From Comamonadaceae bacterium (GTDB taxonomy: Bacteria; Pseudomonadota; Gammaproteobacteria; Burkholderiales; Burkholderiaceae_C): 64,000 bases of DNA. The notes beneath the pieces were generated by a model, which saw only the letters and a program-made list of their open reading frames with translations, was not told where the DNA came from and made no database searches. The DNA lies in contig JAIYCG010000014.1 of assembly GCA_027488115.1 (NCBI GenBank), positions 1-64,000 of the forward strand. The letters are read 5' to 3'. The position numbers and the translations under genes were made by a program. Shown piece by piece: positions 24,906-34,090 of this stretch (its first letter is position 1; each line of letters opens with the position of its first letter).

Positions 24906-24933
24906 CTTAGATTGACGTAAACACTTAGTTACA
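24900..24933. promoter_or_regulatory. Two abutting PpsR/CrtJ-like sites
   Basis: The PpsR consensus is TGT-N12-ACA. Bases 24900-24917 read TGTCAACTTAGATTGACG (one mismatch, last base) and 24916-24933 read CGTAAACACTTAGTTACA (one mismatch, first base). The two sites share their CGT/ACG end and both contain ACTTAG, 18 bp apart. The first covers the bchF -35 hexamer, so binding would block transcription. Confidence 0.6.
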
Positions 24934-24976
24934 TACAAATAAATACCCGACTCGATTAGTAGGACAAAAATAAGCT

Positions 24977-24990
24977 TTGACCAAAGTCAA
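24977..24990. promoter_or_regulatory. FNR/FixK-like palindrome upstream of ppaA
   Basis: TTGAC-N4-GTCAA is a perfect inverted repeat matching the FNR/FixK family pattern (TTGA-N6-TCAA). TTGACC (24977-24982) also fits a -35 element with a 17-bp spacer to TTAAAT (25000-25005), giving an RNA start near 25012. Control of the regulators or of the divergent bch operon by an oxygen sensor is inferred. The match may partly reflect the -35 sequence. Confidence 0.5.
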
Positions 24991-25067
24991 GTCAGCGCGT
25001 TAAATGGAAAAAATCGAAATGAACACGCTGCTGTGCAATGTTCTTTCACCAAGCAGGAGACACGGGA

Positions 25068-26003
25068 ATGGACAACTCAAATCAGAGCAATGGCAACAGG
25101 GCGGAAAGCCCCCATTTCCCTGAAAACAGCGAGGAAGGGCATTGGCGAGGATTCGGTGCGCCAGCCAACAGCCGGTTCGATGGCACCCCGGGTTCTGCCC
25201 CCATCGTTGCGGCCACATCCGCCACAACCGTGGCTGTTTTGGCACGTACCATTCAAAACGAAATCATCCCCCGTTTGATGATGGCCCATCGCACACCCAC
25301 AGAGTGTGCAATGCCCAATTTGGTCATTCCCTACAGCATCAGCGGTGCAGATGTCACCAACTTTGTCAATCTCTTGTTAGAAGGAAGACAATCTGATGGC
25401 CTGGATTGGATTGAAGAAGCCCGTGGCAAGGGCGTCAGCATCGAGTCCATCTTTTTGAACCTGTTAGCACCAGCTGCGCGGCAATTGGGCGAGCTATGGG
25501 AAGATGACGAACGCGACTTCACCGAGGTCACCCTGGGCTTGGCCGAGCTGCACAAAATTTTGCACGTGTTGCCTTCCATGAGCGAGTTGCACAAACAATA
25601 CGTGCCCAATGGCTTGTCGATTTTGCTCATGCCCTCGCCCGGTGACCAGCATACATTTGGCTTGGCCATGGTGGCCGAATTTTTCCAGCGGGATGGTTGG
25701 GCAGTCGATGGCGGCACTTTTGCAGCCGCCGACAATCCAGCGCTCTTGGTCAAGGCCAAACGTTACGATGCCGTCGGATTTTCATTGGCAACTGGCCTGG
25801 GTTTTAACCGTTTACAAGACTGCATTTCAGCCATTCGAAAAACGGTCAGCCCAGACAAATTGTGCATAATTGTTGGTGGCCCTTTTTTCGTAGACAACCC
25901 AGACAAAGTCAGCCTTGTGGGTGCCGACCTCTTTGTCCAAGAGGCCAATTTAGCCCCTGGCATGGTCCAAAAGTACATTCAAGCCAACGTGTCCTCCAAT
26001 TAA
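25068..26003 (+). CDS. ppaA: PpaA/AerR-family cobalamin-binding antirepressor
   Basis: PpaA/AerR proteins modulate the PpsR/CrtJ repressor and can bind cobalamin as a light sensor. The 311-residue protein has a disordered N-terminus rich in Asn, Ser and Gly. A helical domain with LGELWEDDERDFTEVTLGLAEL follows, then a B12-binding domain with DQHTFG (DxHxxG, His195 from the chosen start) and a later IIVGGPFF. GGAG lies before ATG 25068, so the in-frame start at 25038 is unlikely. It is 23 bp upstream of ppsR, the usual antirepressor-repressor pair. Whether it binds B12, haem or both cannot be read here. Confidence 0.88.
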   Translation: MDNSNQSNGNRAESPHFPENSEEGHWRGFGAPANSRFDGTPGSAPIVAATSATTVAVLARTIQNEIIPRLMMAHRTPTECAMPNLVIPYSISGADVTNFVNLLLEGRQSDGLDWIEEARGKGVSIESIFLNLLAPAARQLGELWEDDERDFTEVTLGLAELHKILHVLPSMSELHKQYVPNGLSILLMPSPGDQHTFGLAMVAEFFQRDGWAVDGGTFAAADNPALLVKAKRYDAVGFSLATGLGFNRLQDCISAIRKTVSPDKLCIIVGGPFFVDNPDKVSLVGADLFVQEANLAPGMVQKYIQANVSSN

Positions 26004-26026
26004 TTTAACTTTGTGAAGTATTCCCT

Positions 26027-27493
26027 ATGAACACCAGTTTTCAAACAGCATCGGAGCAATCGCCCGGGCGATTTGGAAATGCACAAAGTCTATTGGGTCA
26101 CTTAGATGCCAATGTCATTTCCAACTTGATCACCACCACCGCCGACGTGGTGCTCGTGATGGACGAGAATGGCTTCATTGAAGACGCCGCATTTGCCAAC
26201 GAAGAGTTGCTGAAGATTGGTCGAGCCCATTGGATTGGCAAGCCATGGGGGCAAACAGTCACCGAGGAAAGCAAAAACAAAGTCAACGCCTTGCTCAAAG
26301 ACATGAGTGGCGGCAAGAGCACCAAATGGCGCCAACTCAACCAATCGGCTGAAAATGGCACCGACTTGCCCTTGTCCTATTCGGTTGTCACCGTGCCATC
26401 AGGCCAACAAGATGGCCGCGTTCGTGCCTTGGCCTTTGGCCGTGATCTGAGGCCCCAAGCAGCGCTTCAACAAAAAGTGCTCAACGCCCAACGCGCCATG
26501 GAGCGCGATTATTGGCACCTTAAAAACGTAGAAACCCGTTACCGCTTGTTGTTTCAGGTTTCGTCTGAGGCCATGCTGATTCTCAACGCAGACACTGAAA
26601 AGTTAGAAGACAGCAACCCTGCTGCTTTTGAGTTGTTGGGCGGCGATCTGCACAAATCTGGCTGGTCCATCGCCTCCGGTTTGGACAAAGCCAGTTCGGT
26701 CGCTTTCAGCAAAGCATTCGCTGAGCTTCTTGCCAGCGGCCAAACTGCGCCCATCAATTTGACCCTTCCGCAAGGAGGCATCAAAGTATTGGCCCATATT
26801 TCACTGTTTAGGCAAGAAAAGTCAGCTCACTTTCTCATTCGCCTTATTCCTAACCAGACGCGCCCGTCTTTGTCTGCCAACAACCAAACCCGACAGTTGT
26901 TGTCTGAGGTGATGGAGAGTGCGCCCGACGCCTTGGTTGTCACTGACACGAATGGCATGGTCCTGTCAGCCAATCGCTCCTTTTTGCAATTGGCCCAGGT
27001 CAGCAACGAGGCCCTGGTTCAAGGCGAGCCACTAGACCGATGGCTTGGTCGGGCTGGCGTCGAAATGAAGGTCCTGCTGTCAAACCTGAAACAGCGCGAT
27101 GTTGTCAGATTGTTTGCAACTCGCATGCGCGGAGATCTCGGCTCTGCCACTGAAGTTGAAATTTCTGCTGTGTCCGTCACCAGCGGTGAGCAACCTTGTT
27201 TGGGCTTCACCATCCGAGATATCAGCTTGCGTTTGGGCGCAGAAGCCAAATCCAGCAACGATGTGTTCCGCTCCAGGGGGCAAATGACCGAATTGGTAGG
27301 ACGTGTTCCTCTCAAAGACATTGTGAGCGAAACCACCGATCTGATTGAACAAATGTGCATCGAAGCCGCGTTGGAGCTCACTGGGGACAATCGCTCATCT
27401 GCCGCAGAAATGCTGGGCTTGTCGCGCCAAAGCTTGTACGTCAAACTGCGCCGTTTCGGCATCAACGTACCAGACAACGAGCCGGAAGTCTAA
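26027..27493 (+). CDS. ppsR: Photosynthesis transcription repressor PpsR/CrtJ
   Basis: PpsR represses bch, crt and puc genes under oxic conditions by binding TGT-N12-ACA pairs. The 488-residue protein has PAS-like domains near 30-140, 165-275 and 288-400, and a Fis-type helix-turn-helix at the end (SSAAEMLGLSRQSLYVKLRRFGI, about 457-479). Only two Cys are present: Cys391 and Cys444. Cys444, just before the DNA-binding helices, probably matches the redox Cys424 of Rhodobacter CrtJ. Matching sites occur upstream of bchG and, less exactly, bchF. Confidence 0.93.
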   Translation: MNTSFQTASEQSPGRFGNAQSLLGHLDANVISNLITTTADVVLVMDENGFIEDAAFANEELLKIGRAHWIGKPWGQTVTEESKNKVNALLKDMSGGKSTKWRQLNQSAENGTDLPLSYSVVTVPSGQQDGRVRALAFGRDLRPQAALQQKVLNAQRAMERDYWHLKNVETRYRLLFQVSSEAMLILNADTEKLEDSNPAAFELLGGDLHKSGWSIASGLDKASSVAFSKAFAELLASGQTAPINLTLPQGGIKVLAHISLFRQEKSAHFLIRLIPNQTRPSLSANNQTRQLLSEVMESAPDALVVTDTNGMVLSANRSFLQLAQVSNEALVQGEPLDRWLGRAGVEMKVLLSNLKQRDVVRLFATRMRGDLGSATEVEISAVSVTSGEQPCLGFTIRDISLRLGAEAKSSNDVFRSRGQMTELVGRVPLKDIVSETTDLIEQMCIEAALELTGDNRSSAAEMLGLSRQSLYVKLRRFGINVPDNEPEV

Positions 27494-27553
27494 ACCGCAC
27501 CCAAGACATTGAGGCGCCTTGACCACGGCGCCGTCGGTGTAAACCATAGGATG

Positions 27554-27571
27554 TGTAAATTTAACTTGACA
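27554..27571. promoter_or_regulatory. PpsR/CrtJ box 1 upstream of bchG
   Basis: TGTAAATTTAACTTGACA is an exact TGT-N12-ACA site. Its last six bases are the TTGACA -35 hexamer of the bchG promoter. Aligned with the bchF site on the minus strand (CGTCAATCTAAGTTGACA) it shares the same geometry and most bases. Confidence 0.8.
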
Positions 27572-27594
27572 CCCCAGTGTGTCATGAGTAAAAC
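27566..27594 (+). promoter_or_regulatory. Sigma70-type promoter of bchG
   Basis: TTGACA (27566-27571) and TAAAAC (27589-27594) are separated by 17 bp. Transcription would start near 27601-27602, that is, at the ATG of bchG. Both elements lie inside PpsR boxes. Confidence 0.65.
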
Positions 27595-27597
27595 ACA
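27578..27597. promoter_or_regulatory. PpsR/CrtJ box 2 upstream of bchG
   Basis: TGTGTCATGAGTAAAACACA contains two exact TGT-N12-ACA matches in overlapping registers (27578-27595 and 27580-27597). The second is 8 bp from box 1, the spacing known for cooperative CrtJ sites at the Rhodobacter bchC promoter. It covers the -10 element. Confidence 0.8.
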
Positions 27598-27601
27598 TAC
27601 C

Positions 27602-28480
27602 ATGGCCCTCCCTCAACTGTCCGCAGTCACTGAGTTATTCAAACCCATCACTTGGTTTCCACCGATGTGGGCCTTCGCTTGCGGTGTGATCGCCTCTGGC
27701 GTGGCCATGGATGGCAAGTGGGTTTTGGCAGCCATAGGCGTTGCTTTGGCAGGCCCCTTCGTTTGCGCCACCAGCCAGGCGGTGAACGATTGGTTTGACC
27801 GCCATGTCGATGCCATCAACGAACCCCAACGCCCCATACCTTCGGGCCGCATGCCTGGCCGCTGGGGTCTTTACATCGCCATTCTGTGGACCTTGGTCTC
27901 TTTAGGGGTTGCCAGCCTTTTAGGCCCTTGGGGCTTTGGCGCTGCCGTGGTCGGCTTGATCTTGGCCTGGGCCTACAGCGCACCACCTTTTCGCTTCAAA
28001 GAAAACGGCTGGTGGGGCAATGCGGCTTGCGGCATCAGCTACGAAGGCATCGCTTGGACAACGGGGGCTGCAGTGATGGCAGGTGGGCAAATGCCCGACA
28101 AACGTTCTTTGTTGCTGGCACTTTTGTACAGCATCGGCACCCACGGCATCATGACTTTGAATGATTTCAAAGCGGTGCAAGGCGATCGCGAAATGGGCGT
28201 GCGATCGCTGCCCGTCCAACTGGGTGTTCAATCGGCTGCAGGCGTGGCCTGTTGGTTCATGGCCTTGCCGCAAGTCATCGTGATCATTTTGCTGTTTGCA
28301 TGGGGCTGTCCGTCGCAAGCCTTGGCAGTGACTGTCTTGCTGGGCGTTCAGCTTGTGATGATGGACTATTTTTTAACGCGGGTAATGCAACGCGCCCTCT
28401 GGTACAGCGGCTTTGGTGTGCCGTTTTTTGTGGCAGGGATGATGGTCAGTGCCTTCGCCCTGCGCGGTTTACTTTCATAA
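27602..28480 (+). CDS. bchG: Bacteriochlorophyll synthase (geranylgeranyl/phytyl transferase)
   Basis: BchG esterifies bacteriochlorophyllide a with a C20 prenyl diphosphate in the membrane. The UbiA-family signature NDWFDRHVDAINEPQRPIPSG is near residue 60 and a second Asp-rich loop (LNDFKAVQGDREMG) near residue 185. About eight or nine hydrophobic helices follow the usual pattern. I chose ATG 27602 (292 residues); ATG 27584 lies within a PpsR box and upstream of the predicted RNA start. bchP follows 9 bp after the stop. Confidence 0.93.
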   Translation: MALPQLSAVTELFKPITWFPPMWAFACGVIASGVAMDGKWVLAAIGVALAGPFVCATSQAVNDWFDRHVDAINEPQRPIPSGRMPGRWGLYIAILWTLVSLGVASLLGPWGFGAAVVGLILAWAYSAPPFRFKENGWWGNAACGISYEGIAWTTGAAVMAGGQMPDKRSLLLALLYSIGTHGIMTLNDFKAVQGDREMGVRSLPVQLGVQSAAGVACWFMALPQVIVIILLFAWGCPSQALAVTVLLGVQLVMMDYFLTRVMQRALWYSGFGVPFFVAGMMVSAFALRGLLS

Positions 28481-28489
28481 GGTGATGAC

Positions 28490-29698
28490 ATGAGCTCTAT
28501 CGAAACTTTCGATGTGGTGGTGGTAGGCGGTGGTCCTGCAGGTGCTACAGCCGCTCACACGTTGGCCCAGCGGGGACATTCTGTTTTGCTATTGGACAGA
28601 GCAGGTCGCATCAAACCATGTGGCGGTGCGATCCCGCCTAGGTTGATCAAAGACTATGACATTCCAGACCATCTGTTGGTGGCCAAGGCGCAATCTGCAC
28701 GCATGATTGCACCCAGCAACCACGGCGTTGATATTCCCATCGACAACGGTTTTGTGGGCATGGTGGATCGCGCAGAATTTGACGAATGGTTGCGCGAGCG
28801 TGCCGCAAGTGCAGGCGCTGTGAGGCGCATTGGCACCTTTGAAAAACTAACCCGCGACACAGACGGTGTAAGCATCTTGCATTTTGAAGCACGTGAGCAT
28901 CAGCAACGGGGCGCCGGCAAGCCCGCCATGGTCAAGGCCCGCACCATCATTGGGGCAGATGGCGCCAAATCACAAGTGGCAAGGCATGCGGGCGTCACGG
29001 GTGCCGCAGAAACTCAGTACGTTTTTGCGTACCACGAGATTGTGAAGGCCCCAGAAGTAAAGCCAGCTGGCTATGACGGTACACGCTGCGATGTGTATTA
29101 CCAAGGTAAATTGTCACCTGACTTTTACGGTTGGGTGTTTCCCCATGGCAACACCTTGAGCATTGGCACAGGCAGTGCCGACAAAGGTTTTTCGCTGCGC
29201 AATGCGGTGAGCGAATTGCGCAAAGCATCCGGTCTGGGTGACAGCGAAGTGCTCAGGCGCGAAGGTGCACCTTTGCCCATGAAACCTTTGAAAAAATGGG
29301 ACAACGGCCGTGATGTCGTGTTGGCGGGAGATGCAGCAGGCGTGGTTGCCCCCGCTTCAGGTGAAGGCATTTACTACGCCATGTACAGCGGTGAGTTAGC
29401 GGCTCACGCGGTTGAAAAAGTGTTGCACACAGGCGATGCCAAAAATTTACAGATGGCGCGCAAACAATTTATGAAAGAGCACCGCACGGTGTTCACGGTG
29501 CTGGGCATCATGCAATGGTTCTGGTACAGCACTGAAAAGCGGCGCGAGCGCTTTGTCAAAATTTGCGAAGACCGCGATGTGCAGCAACTCACGTTTGAGT
29601 CTTACATGAATAAAAAATTGGTACGCAAAAAACCCATGGCGCACGTGCGTATTTTCTTCAAAGACATGGCGCACTTGTTGGGCATGGCGAAAGTGTGA
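28490..29698 (+). CDS. bchP: Geranylgeranyl reductase BchP
   Basis: BchP reduces the geranylgeranyl tail to phytyl using NADPH. The FAD motif VVVVGGGPAGATAAHTLA is at residues 9-26. It is followed by RIKPCGGAIPPRLI and, further on, VLAGDAAGVVAPASGEGIYY, which are typical of the family. The 402-residue length is normal. It lies directly after bchG, the usual pairing, and its stop overlaps the GTG start of the next small gene. Confidence 0.95.
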   Translation: MSSIETFDVVVVGGGPAGATAAHTLAQRGHSVLLLDRAGRIKPCGGAIPPRLIKDYDIPDHLLVAKAQSARMIAPSNHGVDIPIDNGFVGMVDRAEFDEWLRERAASAGAVRRIGTFEKLTRDTDGVSILHFEAREHQQRGAGKPAMVKARTIIGADGAKSQVARHAGVTGAAETQYVFAYHEIVKAPEVKPAGYDGTRCDVYYQGKLSPDFYGWVFPHGNTLSIGTGSADKGFSLRNAVSELRKASGLGDSEVLRREGAPLPMKPLKKWDNGRDVVLAGDAAGVVAPASGEGIYYAMYSGELAAHAVEKVLHTGDAKNLQMARKQFMKEHRTVFTVLGIMQWFWYSTEKRRERFVKICEDRDVQQLTFESYMNKKLVRKKPMAHVRIFFKDMAHLLGMAKV

Positions 29699-29982
29699 GC
29701 CTCGAAGACATTTATCAAACCCCTTGGGTGGTTGACATCGCCATTGGTTTTATTCTGATCGAGACTGCCGCCTTGTGGGCCTTTCACCGAATCACCGGTC
29801 GTGGTTTGGCTATTCAAGATTTTTTACTCACTGTGCTCTCGGGCTTGTCACTCATGCTTGCTCTGCGTTGTGCGCTAACACCCGGACTTTGGCCCGGTAT
29901 GGCCTTGTTTCTCATCACAGCGGGCCTCGCTCATGGGGCTGATTTAAGAGCACGAGCCAAAGCCAAGCAAGATGGTCATTGA
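29695..29982 (+). CDS. Small membrane protein between bchP and bciA
   Basis: A 95-residue protein starts with GTG inside the last codons of bchP and overlaps bciA by 11 bp. It has three hydrophobic segments (IAIGFILIETAALWAF, FLLTVLSGLSLMLALRCAL, WPGMALFLITAGLAHGADL) and a basic tail. No family was recognised. The tight overlaps on both sides point to co-translation with the late steps of bacteriochlorophyll synthesis, so a helper or scaffold role is plausible but unproven. Confidence 0.7.
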   Translation: MSLEDIYQTPWVVDIAIGFILIETAALWAFHRITGRGLAIQDFLLTVLSGLSLMLALRCALTPGLWPGMALFLITAGLAHGADLRARAKAKQDGH

Positions 29983-30991
29983 CGCCCCATCAGACCCTCC
30001 AAAGCGCCAGCGTGTCTTGGTCCTGGGTGCAACGGGCACCATTGGGCAAGCAAGCGTCAAGTCTTTGCTGAAAGAAGGCCACGAGGTGGTGTGCTTCATT
30101 CGCGCCAAAGCTGGCGTCAATGGCAAACTGAGCTTGCAAGATTGGCAGGCCAAATTGCCAGGCGCTGTTTTTCGCACAGGCGATGTGACCCACTTAAATT
30201 CCTTAACCCGTGATGGGTTTGCAGGCGAGCAATTTGACACGATTCTGTCTTGCTTGGCGTCTCGCACCGGCAACCCCCAAGATGCCTGGGCCATTGACCA
30301 TGCAGCCCACATGTTGGCCTTGAAAGTGGCGCAGGGCGCTGGCGTGAAACACTTTGTGCTGCTCTCGGCCATCTGCGTCCAAAAACCTTTGCTTACTTTT
30401 CAACATGCCAAGCTGGCTTTTGAAGACGCCTTGGTGAAGTCGGGCATGGGCTATGCCATCGTCAGGCCCACCGCATTTTTCAAATCGCTGTGCGGTCAAA
30501 TTGAAAGGGTGCGCAAAGGCAAACCCTTTTTGCTGTTTGGCGACGGTCAACTGACCGCTTGCAAGCCCATCAGCGACCACGATCTGGGCAATTACTTGGC
30601 GCAGTGCGTCAGCGACCCTGCTTTGCGCAACCGAATCTTGCCCATTGGTGGGCCCGATCCGGCCATCACGCCTTTGCAACAAGGCGAGTATCTTTTTGCA
30701 TTGCTCGGCAAAACACCTCGATACAGCCATGTGCCGGTCAAGATGATGGATGTGATCATCGGCACTTTGTCTTTTTTGGGCCGCTTCATGCCGTCATTGG
30801 CCAACAAAGCTGAACTGGCTCGAATTGGCCGTTACTACGCCACCGAGTCAATGCTGGTCTGGGACGAATCGCAAGGCCGCTACGACGCCGATGCCACGCC
30901 TTCTACAGGGCAAGACACCCTGTGGGATTGCTACCGAGCCTTGGTCAGTGGAAAGATCACTCTAGAACGCGGCGATCACGCGGTTTTTTGA
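29972..30991 (+). CDS. bciA: Divinyl chlorophyllide 8-vinyl reductase BciA
   Basis: BciA reduces the C8 vinyl group of divinyl (proto)chlorophyllide with NADPH. The 339-residue atypical SDR has VLVLGATGTIGQASVKSL near residue 15 and FVLLSAICVQKPLLTFQHAK (Ser and Lys of the active region) near 130, followed by IVRPTAFFKSLCGQ. These match BciA rather than generic NmrA proteins. It is the last gene of the photosynthesis cluster in this window and is followed by an inverted repeat and uvrA. Confidence 0.9.
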   Translation: MVIDAPSDPPKRQRVLVLGATGTIGQASVKSLLKEGHEVVCFIRAKAGVNGKLSLQDWQAKLPGAVFRTGDVTHLNSLTRDGFAGEQFDTILSCLASRTGNPQDAWAIDHAAHMLALKVAQGAGVKHFVLLSAICVQKPLLTFQHAKLAFEDALVKSGMGYAIVRPTAFFKSLCGQIERVRKGKPFLLFGDGQLTACKPISDHDLGNYLAQCVSDPALRNRILPIGGPDPAITPLQQGEYLFALLGKTPRYSHVPVKMMDVIIGTLSFLGRFMPSLANKAELARIGRYYATESMLVWDESQGRYDADATPSTGQDTLWDCYRALVSGKITLERGDHAVF

Positions 30992-31009
30992 GTCTGTCAA
31001 GGACAGACT
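30991..31009 (+). terminator. Stem-loop at the bciA-uvrA junction
   Basis: AGTCTGTC (30991-30998) and GACAGACT (31002-31009) form a perfect 8-bp stem with a 3-base loop, beginning in the bciA stop codon. Only a weak T-rich tail follows (TGACTTCTTTA). It probably attenuates read-through at the edge of the photosynthesis cluster. Confidence 0.5.
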
Positions 31010-31036
31010 TGACTTCTTTAGCGATAATCGAGGGTT

Positions 31037-34000
31037 TTGTCTGGCACCTCGATTTTGAACGCACCCCACGCCCCCGCAAGTCTCACTGAACTGGAAACGG
31101 CCAGGGAAAAAGTTCGCCAGCTAGAAGCCGATTTGGCAAAAGCCAGAAAAGCGGCTGGAATCAGTTCAAAAGATACCCCACAAGATGGGGCCTATTTGGC
31201 CAGCGCCCTGCGCCAAACGCACATCAGCGTGCGCGGTGCCCGCACCCACAATCTCAAAAACATTGACCTCGACATCCCCCGCAACCAGCTGGTGGTCATC
31301 ACAGGCTTAAGTGGATCGGGCAAGTCGAGCTTGGCCTTTGACACCTTGTATGCCGAAGGTCAGCGCCGATATGTTGAAAGCTTGTCGGCTTATGCCCGCC
31401 AGTTTTTGCAACTCATGGACAAGCCCGATGTCGATTTGATTGAGGGCCTTTCGCCTGCCATTTCCATCGAGCAAAAAGCCACCAGTCACAACCCGCGCTC
31501 CACCGTTGGCACCGTGACTGAAATTCACGACTACTTGCGTTTGCTGTTTGCACGCGCTGGCACGCCTTACTGTCCTGATCACAACTTGGCGTTGCAAGCC
31601 CAAACCGTGAGCCAGATGGTTGACGCCGTTTTAGAGTTGCCAGAAGACACTCGCCTCATGATCGTGGCACCCATTGCGCGCGAACGCAAAGGCGAATTTG
31701 AGAAAGTCTTCGAGCAAATGCAGGCTCTGGGCTATGTGCGCTTTCGCATCAATGGTCAAACCTATGAGGTGGAAGATTTGCCCACCCTCAAGAAGACCGA
31801 AAAGCACGACATCGATGTGGTGGTTGACCGACTGAAAATTCGCCATGAAGCTGAAGCGCCTGCACGCGATGCATTGCGCCAGCGCATTGCCGAGAGTTTT
31901 GAAGCCGCTCTGCGCTTGGCCGAGCAACGTTCCGTGGCGGTAGAAATGGACACGGGCAAGGAATACCTGTTCAACGCCAAATTTTCATGCCCAGTTTGCC
32001 ACTATGCCATTGCTGAGCTCGAGCCACGATTGTTCTCTTTCAACTCCCCCATGGGCGCTTGCACCACCTGCGATGGCTTGGGTACCACCGAAGTTTTTGA
32101 CATCGACCGCGTGGTGGCATTTCCCAGTCTGAGTTTGGCAAGTGGCGCCATCAAGGGCTGGGACAGGCGCAATGGCTTTTACTTCAGCATGCTGGAAAGC
32201 TTGGCCAAGCATTACGCATTTGATGTGGAAGCACCCTTCGAATCTCTGCCAGATGCAGTGCGCCACAGCATTTTGTGGGGCTCGGGCGAAGAACACATCA
32301 AATTCAGTTACATCATGGAGTCGGGTGCATCTAAGGGCAAAAAGGTGTCTAAAAAGCACCCCTTCGAAGGCATCATTCCCAACCTCACGCGCAGGTACAA
32401 AGAAACCGATTCCAGCGTGGTTCGCGAAGACTTGGCGCGCATGCGCAGTCACCATGCTTGCTCAGATTGCAAGGGCACTCGTTTGCGCCGCGAAGCTCGT
32501 CATGTGCGTGTGGGCGAGGGCCCACAAGCGCGTGCTATTTACGAAGTGAGCCACGTTACTTTAGGCGAAGCCCAGACCTATTTTCAAAGTTTGAAACTGC
32601 GTGGCGCCAAAGCCGAAATTGCCGACAAAGTAGTGTCTGAAATTGGCTCCCGCTTGAAGTTCTTGAACGATGTGGGTCTGAATTATTTAAGCCTCGACCG
32701 CAGTGCCGACACCCTCTCGGGCGGCGAAGCGCAGCGCATTCGCTTGGCCAGCCAAATTGGCTCAGGCCTCACGGGTGTGATGTATGTGCTGGACGAGCCC
32801 AGCATTGGTTTGCACCAACGCGACAACGATCGCCTGATTGGCACGCTCCAACATTTGCGCGACATTGGCAACAGTGTGTTGGTGGTGGAGCATGACGAAG
32901 ACATGATTCGCATTGCCGACCATGTGATTGACATGGGCCCTGGCGCTGGCGTGCATGGAGGTCGTGTGATGGCACAAGGCACTTGCAATGATATTTTGCA
33001 AGCACCTGATTCATTGACGGGCCAGTATTTGTCGGGGCGCAAAGCCATTGAAGTGCCGGCCAAGCGGCATGCACCCAGCAAAGACTTTATTGAAATTGTG
33101 GGTGCTCAAGGACACAATTTAAAAAATGTACGAGCGGCCTTTCCCGTCGGTCTTTTAACTTGCGTCACAGGCGTATCGGGTTCAGGCAAGTCCACCTTGG
33201 TCAACGAGACTTTGTACACCGCTGCTGCGCGCAGCATCCACCGTGCGCACGATGAGCCTGCTGCCCACGAAGATATTTTGGGTCTCTACCATTTCGACAA
33301 GGTGATCAACGTTGACCAGTCTCCCATTGGCCGCACACCCCGCAGCAACCCGGCCACTTACACAGGCTTGTTCACACACATTCGCGACCTCATGACCGAG
33401 GTGCCGGCTGCGCGCGAACGCGGTTACGGTCCAGGTCGCTTCAGCTTCAATGTGAACGCATCCAATGGCGGTGGTCGGTGTGAAGCATGCCAAGGCGACG
33501 GTATGGTCAAAGTTGAAATGCACTTCTTGCCTGACGTTTATGTGCCTTGCGACGTGTGCCACGGCCAACGCTACAACCGCGAGACTTTGGAGATTTTGTA
33601 CAAAGGCAAAAACATTGCACAAATGCTCGACATGACGGTAGAGGCGGCGTTTGAGTTTTTCAATGCGGTGCCTGCCATTGCTCGAAAACTGCAAACCTTG
33701 CTCGATGTAGGTTTGAGCTACATCCGATTAGGCCAAGCCGCCACCACCTTGTCGGGTGGTGAAGCACAGCGTGTGAAATTGGCACTGGAATTGTCCAAGC
33801 GTGACACGGGCCGTACGCTTTATATTTTGGACGAGCCCACGACAGGTTTGCACTTTGCAGACATTGCCTTGTTGCTCAAAGTCTTGCACCAACTGCGCGA
33901 TGCGGGCAACACCATCGTGGTCATTGAGCACAACCTGGATGTGATCAAAACAGCCGATTGGTTGATCGACATGGGCCCCGAAGGTGGCTCAGGGGGTGGC

Positions 34001-34090
34001 ACAGTGGTGGGTGTAGGCACCCCCGAATCACTGGCGCAGAACCCTGCCAGCTTTACAGGACGCTACTTAAAACGTTTGCTTGAAAAATAA
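31037..34090 (+). CDS. uvrA: Excinuclease ABC subunit A
   Basis: UvrA recognises bulky DNA lesions and loads UvrB in nucleotide excision repair. It has two ABC ATPase domains with Walker [10 protein letters not shown] (first) and GVSGSGKST (second), two LSGGEAQR signatures, and zinc-binding CxxC pairs ([22 protein letters not shown]). The 1017 residues include about 63 before the usual start ([16 protein letters not shown]). This stretch begins at TTG 31037 and looks like a short coiled coil ([19 protein letters not shown]). An in-frame TTG at 31196 would give the normal length. Confidence 0.96.
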   Translation: MSGTSILNAPHAPASLTELETAREKVRQLEADLAKARKAAGISSKDTPQDGAYLASALRQTHISVRGARTHNLKNIDLDIPRNQLVVITGLSGSGKSSLAFDTLYAEGQRRYVESLSAYARQFLQLMDKPDVDLIEGLSPAISIEQKATSHNPRSTVGTVTEIHDYLRLLFARAGTPYCPDHNLALQAQTVSQMVDAVLELPEDTRLMIVAPIARERKGEFEKVFEQMQALGYVRFRINGQTYEVEDLPTLKKTEKHDIDVVVDRLKIRHEAEAPARDALRQRIAESFEAALRLAEQRSVAVEMDTGKEYLFNAKFSCPVCHYAIAELEPRLFSFNSPMGACTTCDGLGTTEVFDIDRVVAFPSLSLASGAIKGWDRRNGFYFSMLESLAKHYAFDVEAPFESLPDAVRHSILWGSGEEHIKFSYIMESGASKGKKVSKKHPFEGIIPNLTRRYKETDSSVVREDLARMRSHHACSDCKGTRLRREARHVRVGEGPQARAIYEVSHVTLGEAQTYFQSLKLRGAKAEIADKVVSEIGSRLKFLNDVGLNYLSLDRSADTLSGGEAQRIRLASQIGSGLTGVMYVLDEPSIGLHQRDNDRLIGTLQHLRDIGNSVLVVEHDEDMIRIADHVIDMGPGAGVHGGRVMAQGTCNDILQAPDSLTGQYLSGRKAIEVPAKRHAPSKDFIEIVGAQGHNLKNVRAAFPVGLLTCVTGVSGSGKSTLVNETLYTAAARSIHRAHDEPAAHEDILGLYHFDKVINVDQSPIGRTPRSNPATYTGLFTHIRDLMTEVPAARERGYGPGRFSFNVNASNGGGRCEACQGDGMVKVEMHFLPDVYVPCDVCHGQRYNRETLEILYKGKNIAQMLDMTVEAAFEFFNAVPAIARKLQTLLDVGLSYIRLGQAATTLSGGEAQRVKLALELSKRDTGRTLYILDEPTTGLHFADIALLLKVLHQLRDAGNTIVVIEHNLDVIKTADWLIDMGPEGGSGGGTVVGVGTPESLAQNPASFTGRYLKRLLEK

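Noticed and set aside
27509-27601. Upstream starts for bchG (27509, 27584)
   Set aside because: They lie upstream of or inside the PpsR boxes and predicted promoter, and add non-family residues.
30991-31009. Possible LexA (SOS) box before uvrA
   Set aside because: The arms give CTGT-N5-ACAG, not the N8 spacing of LexA sites. A hairpin at the bciA end explains it better.
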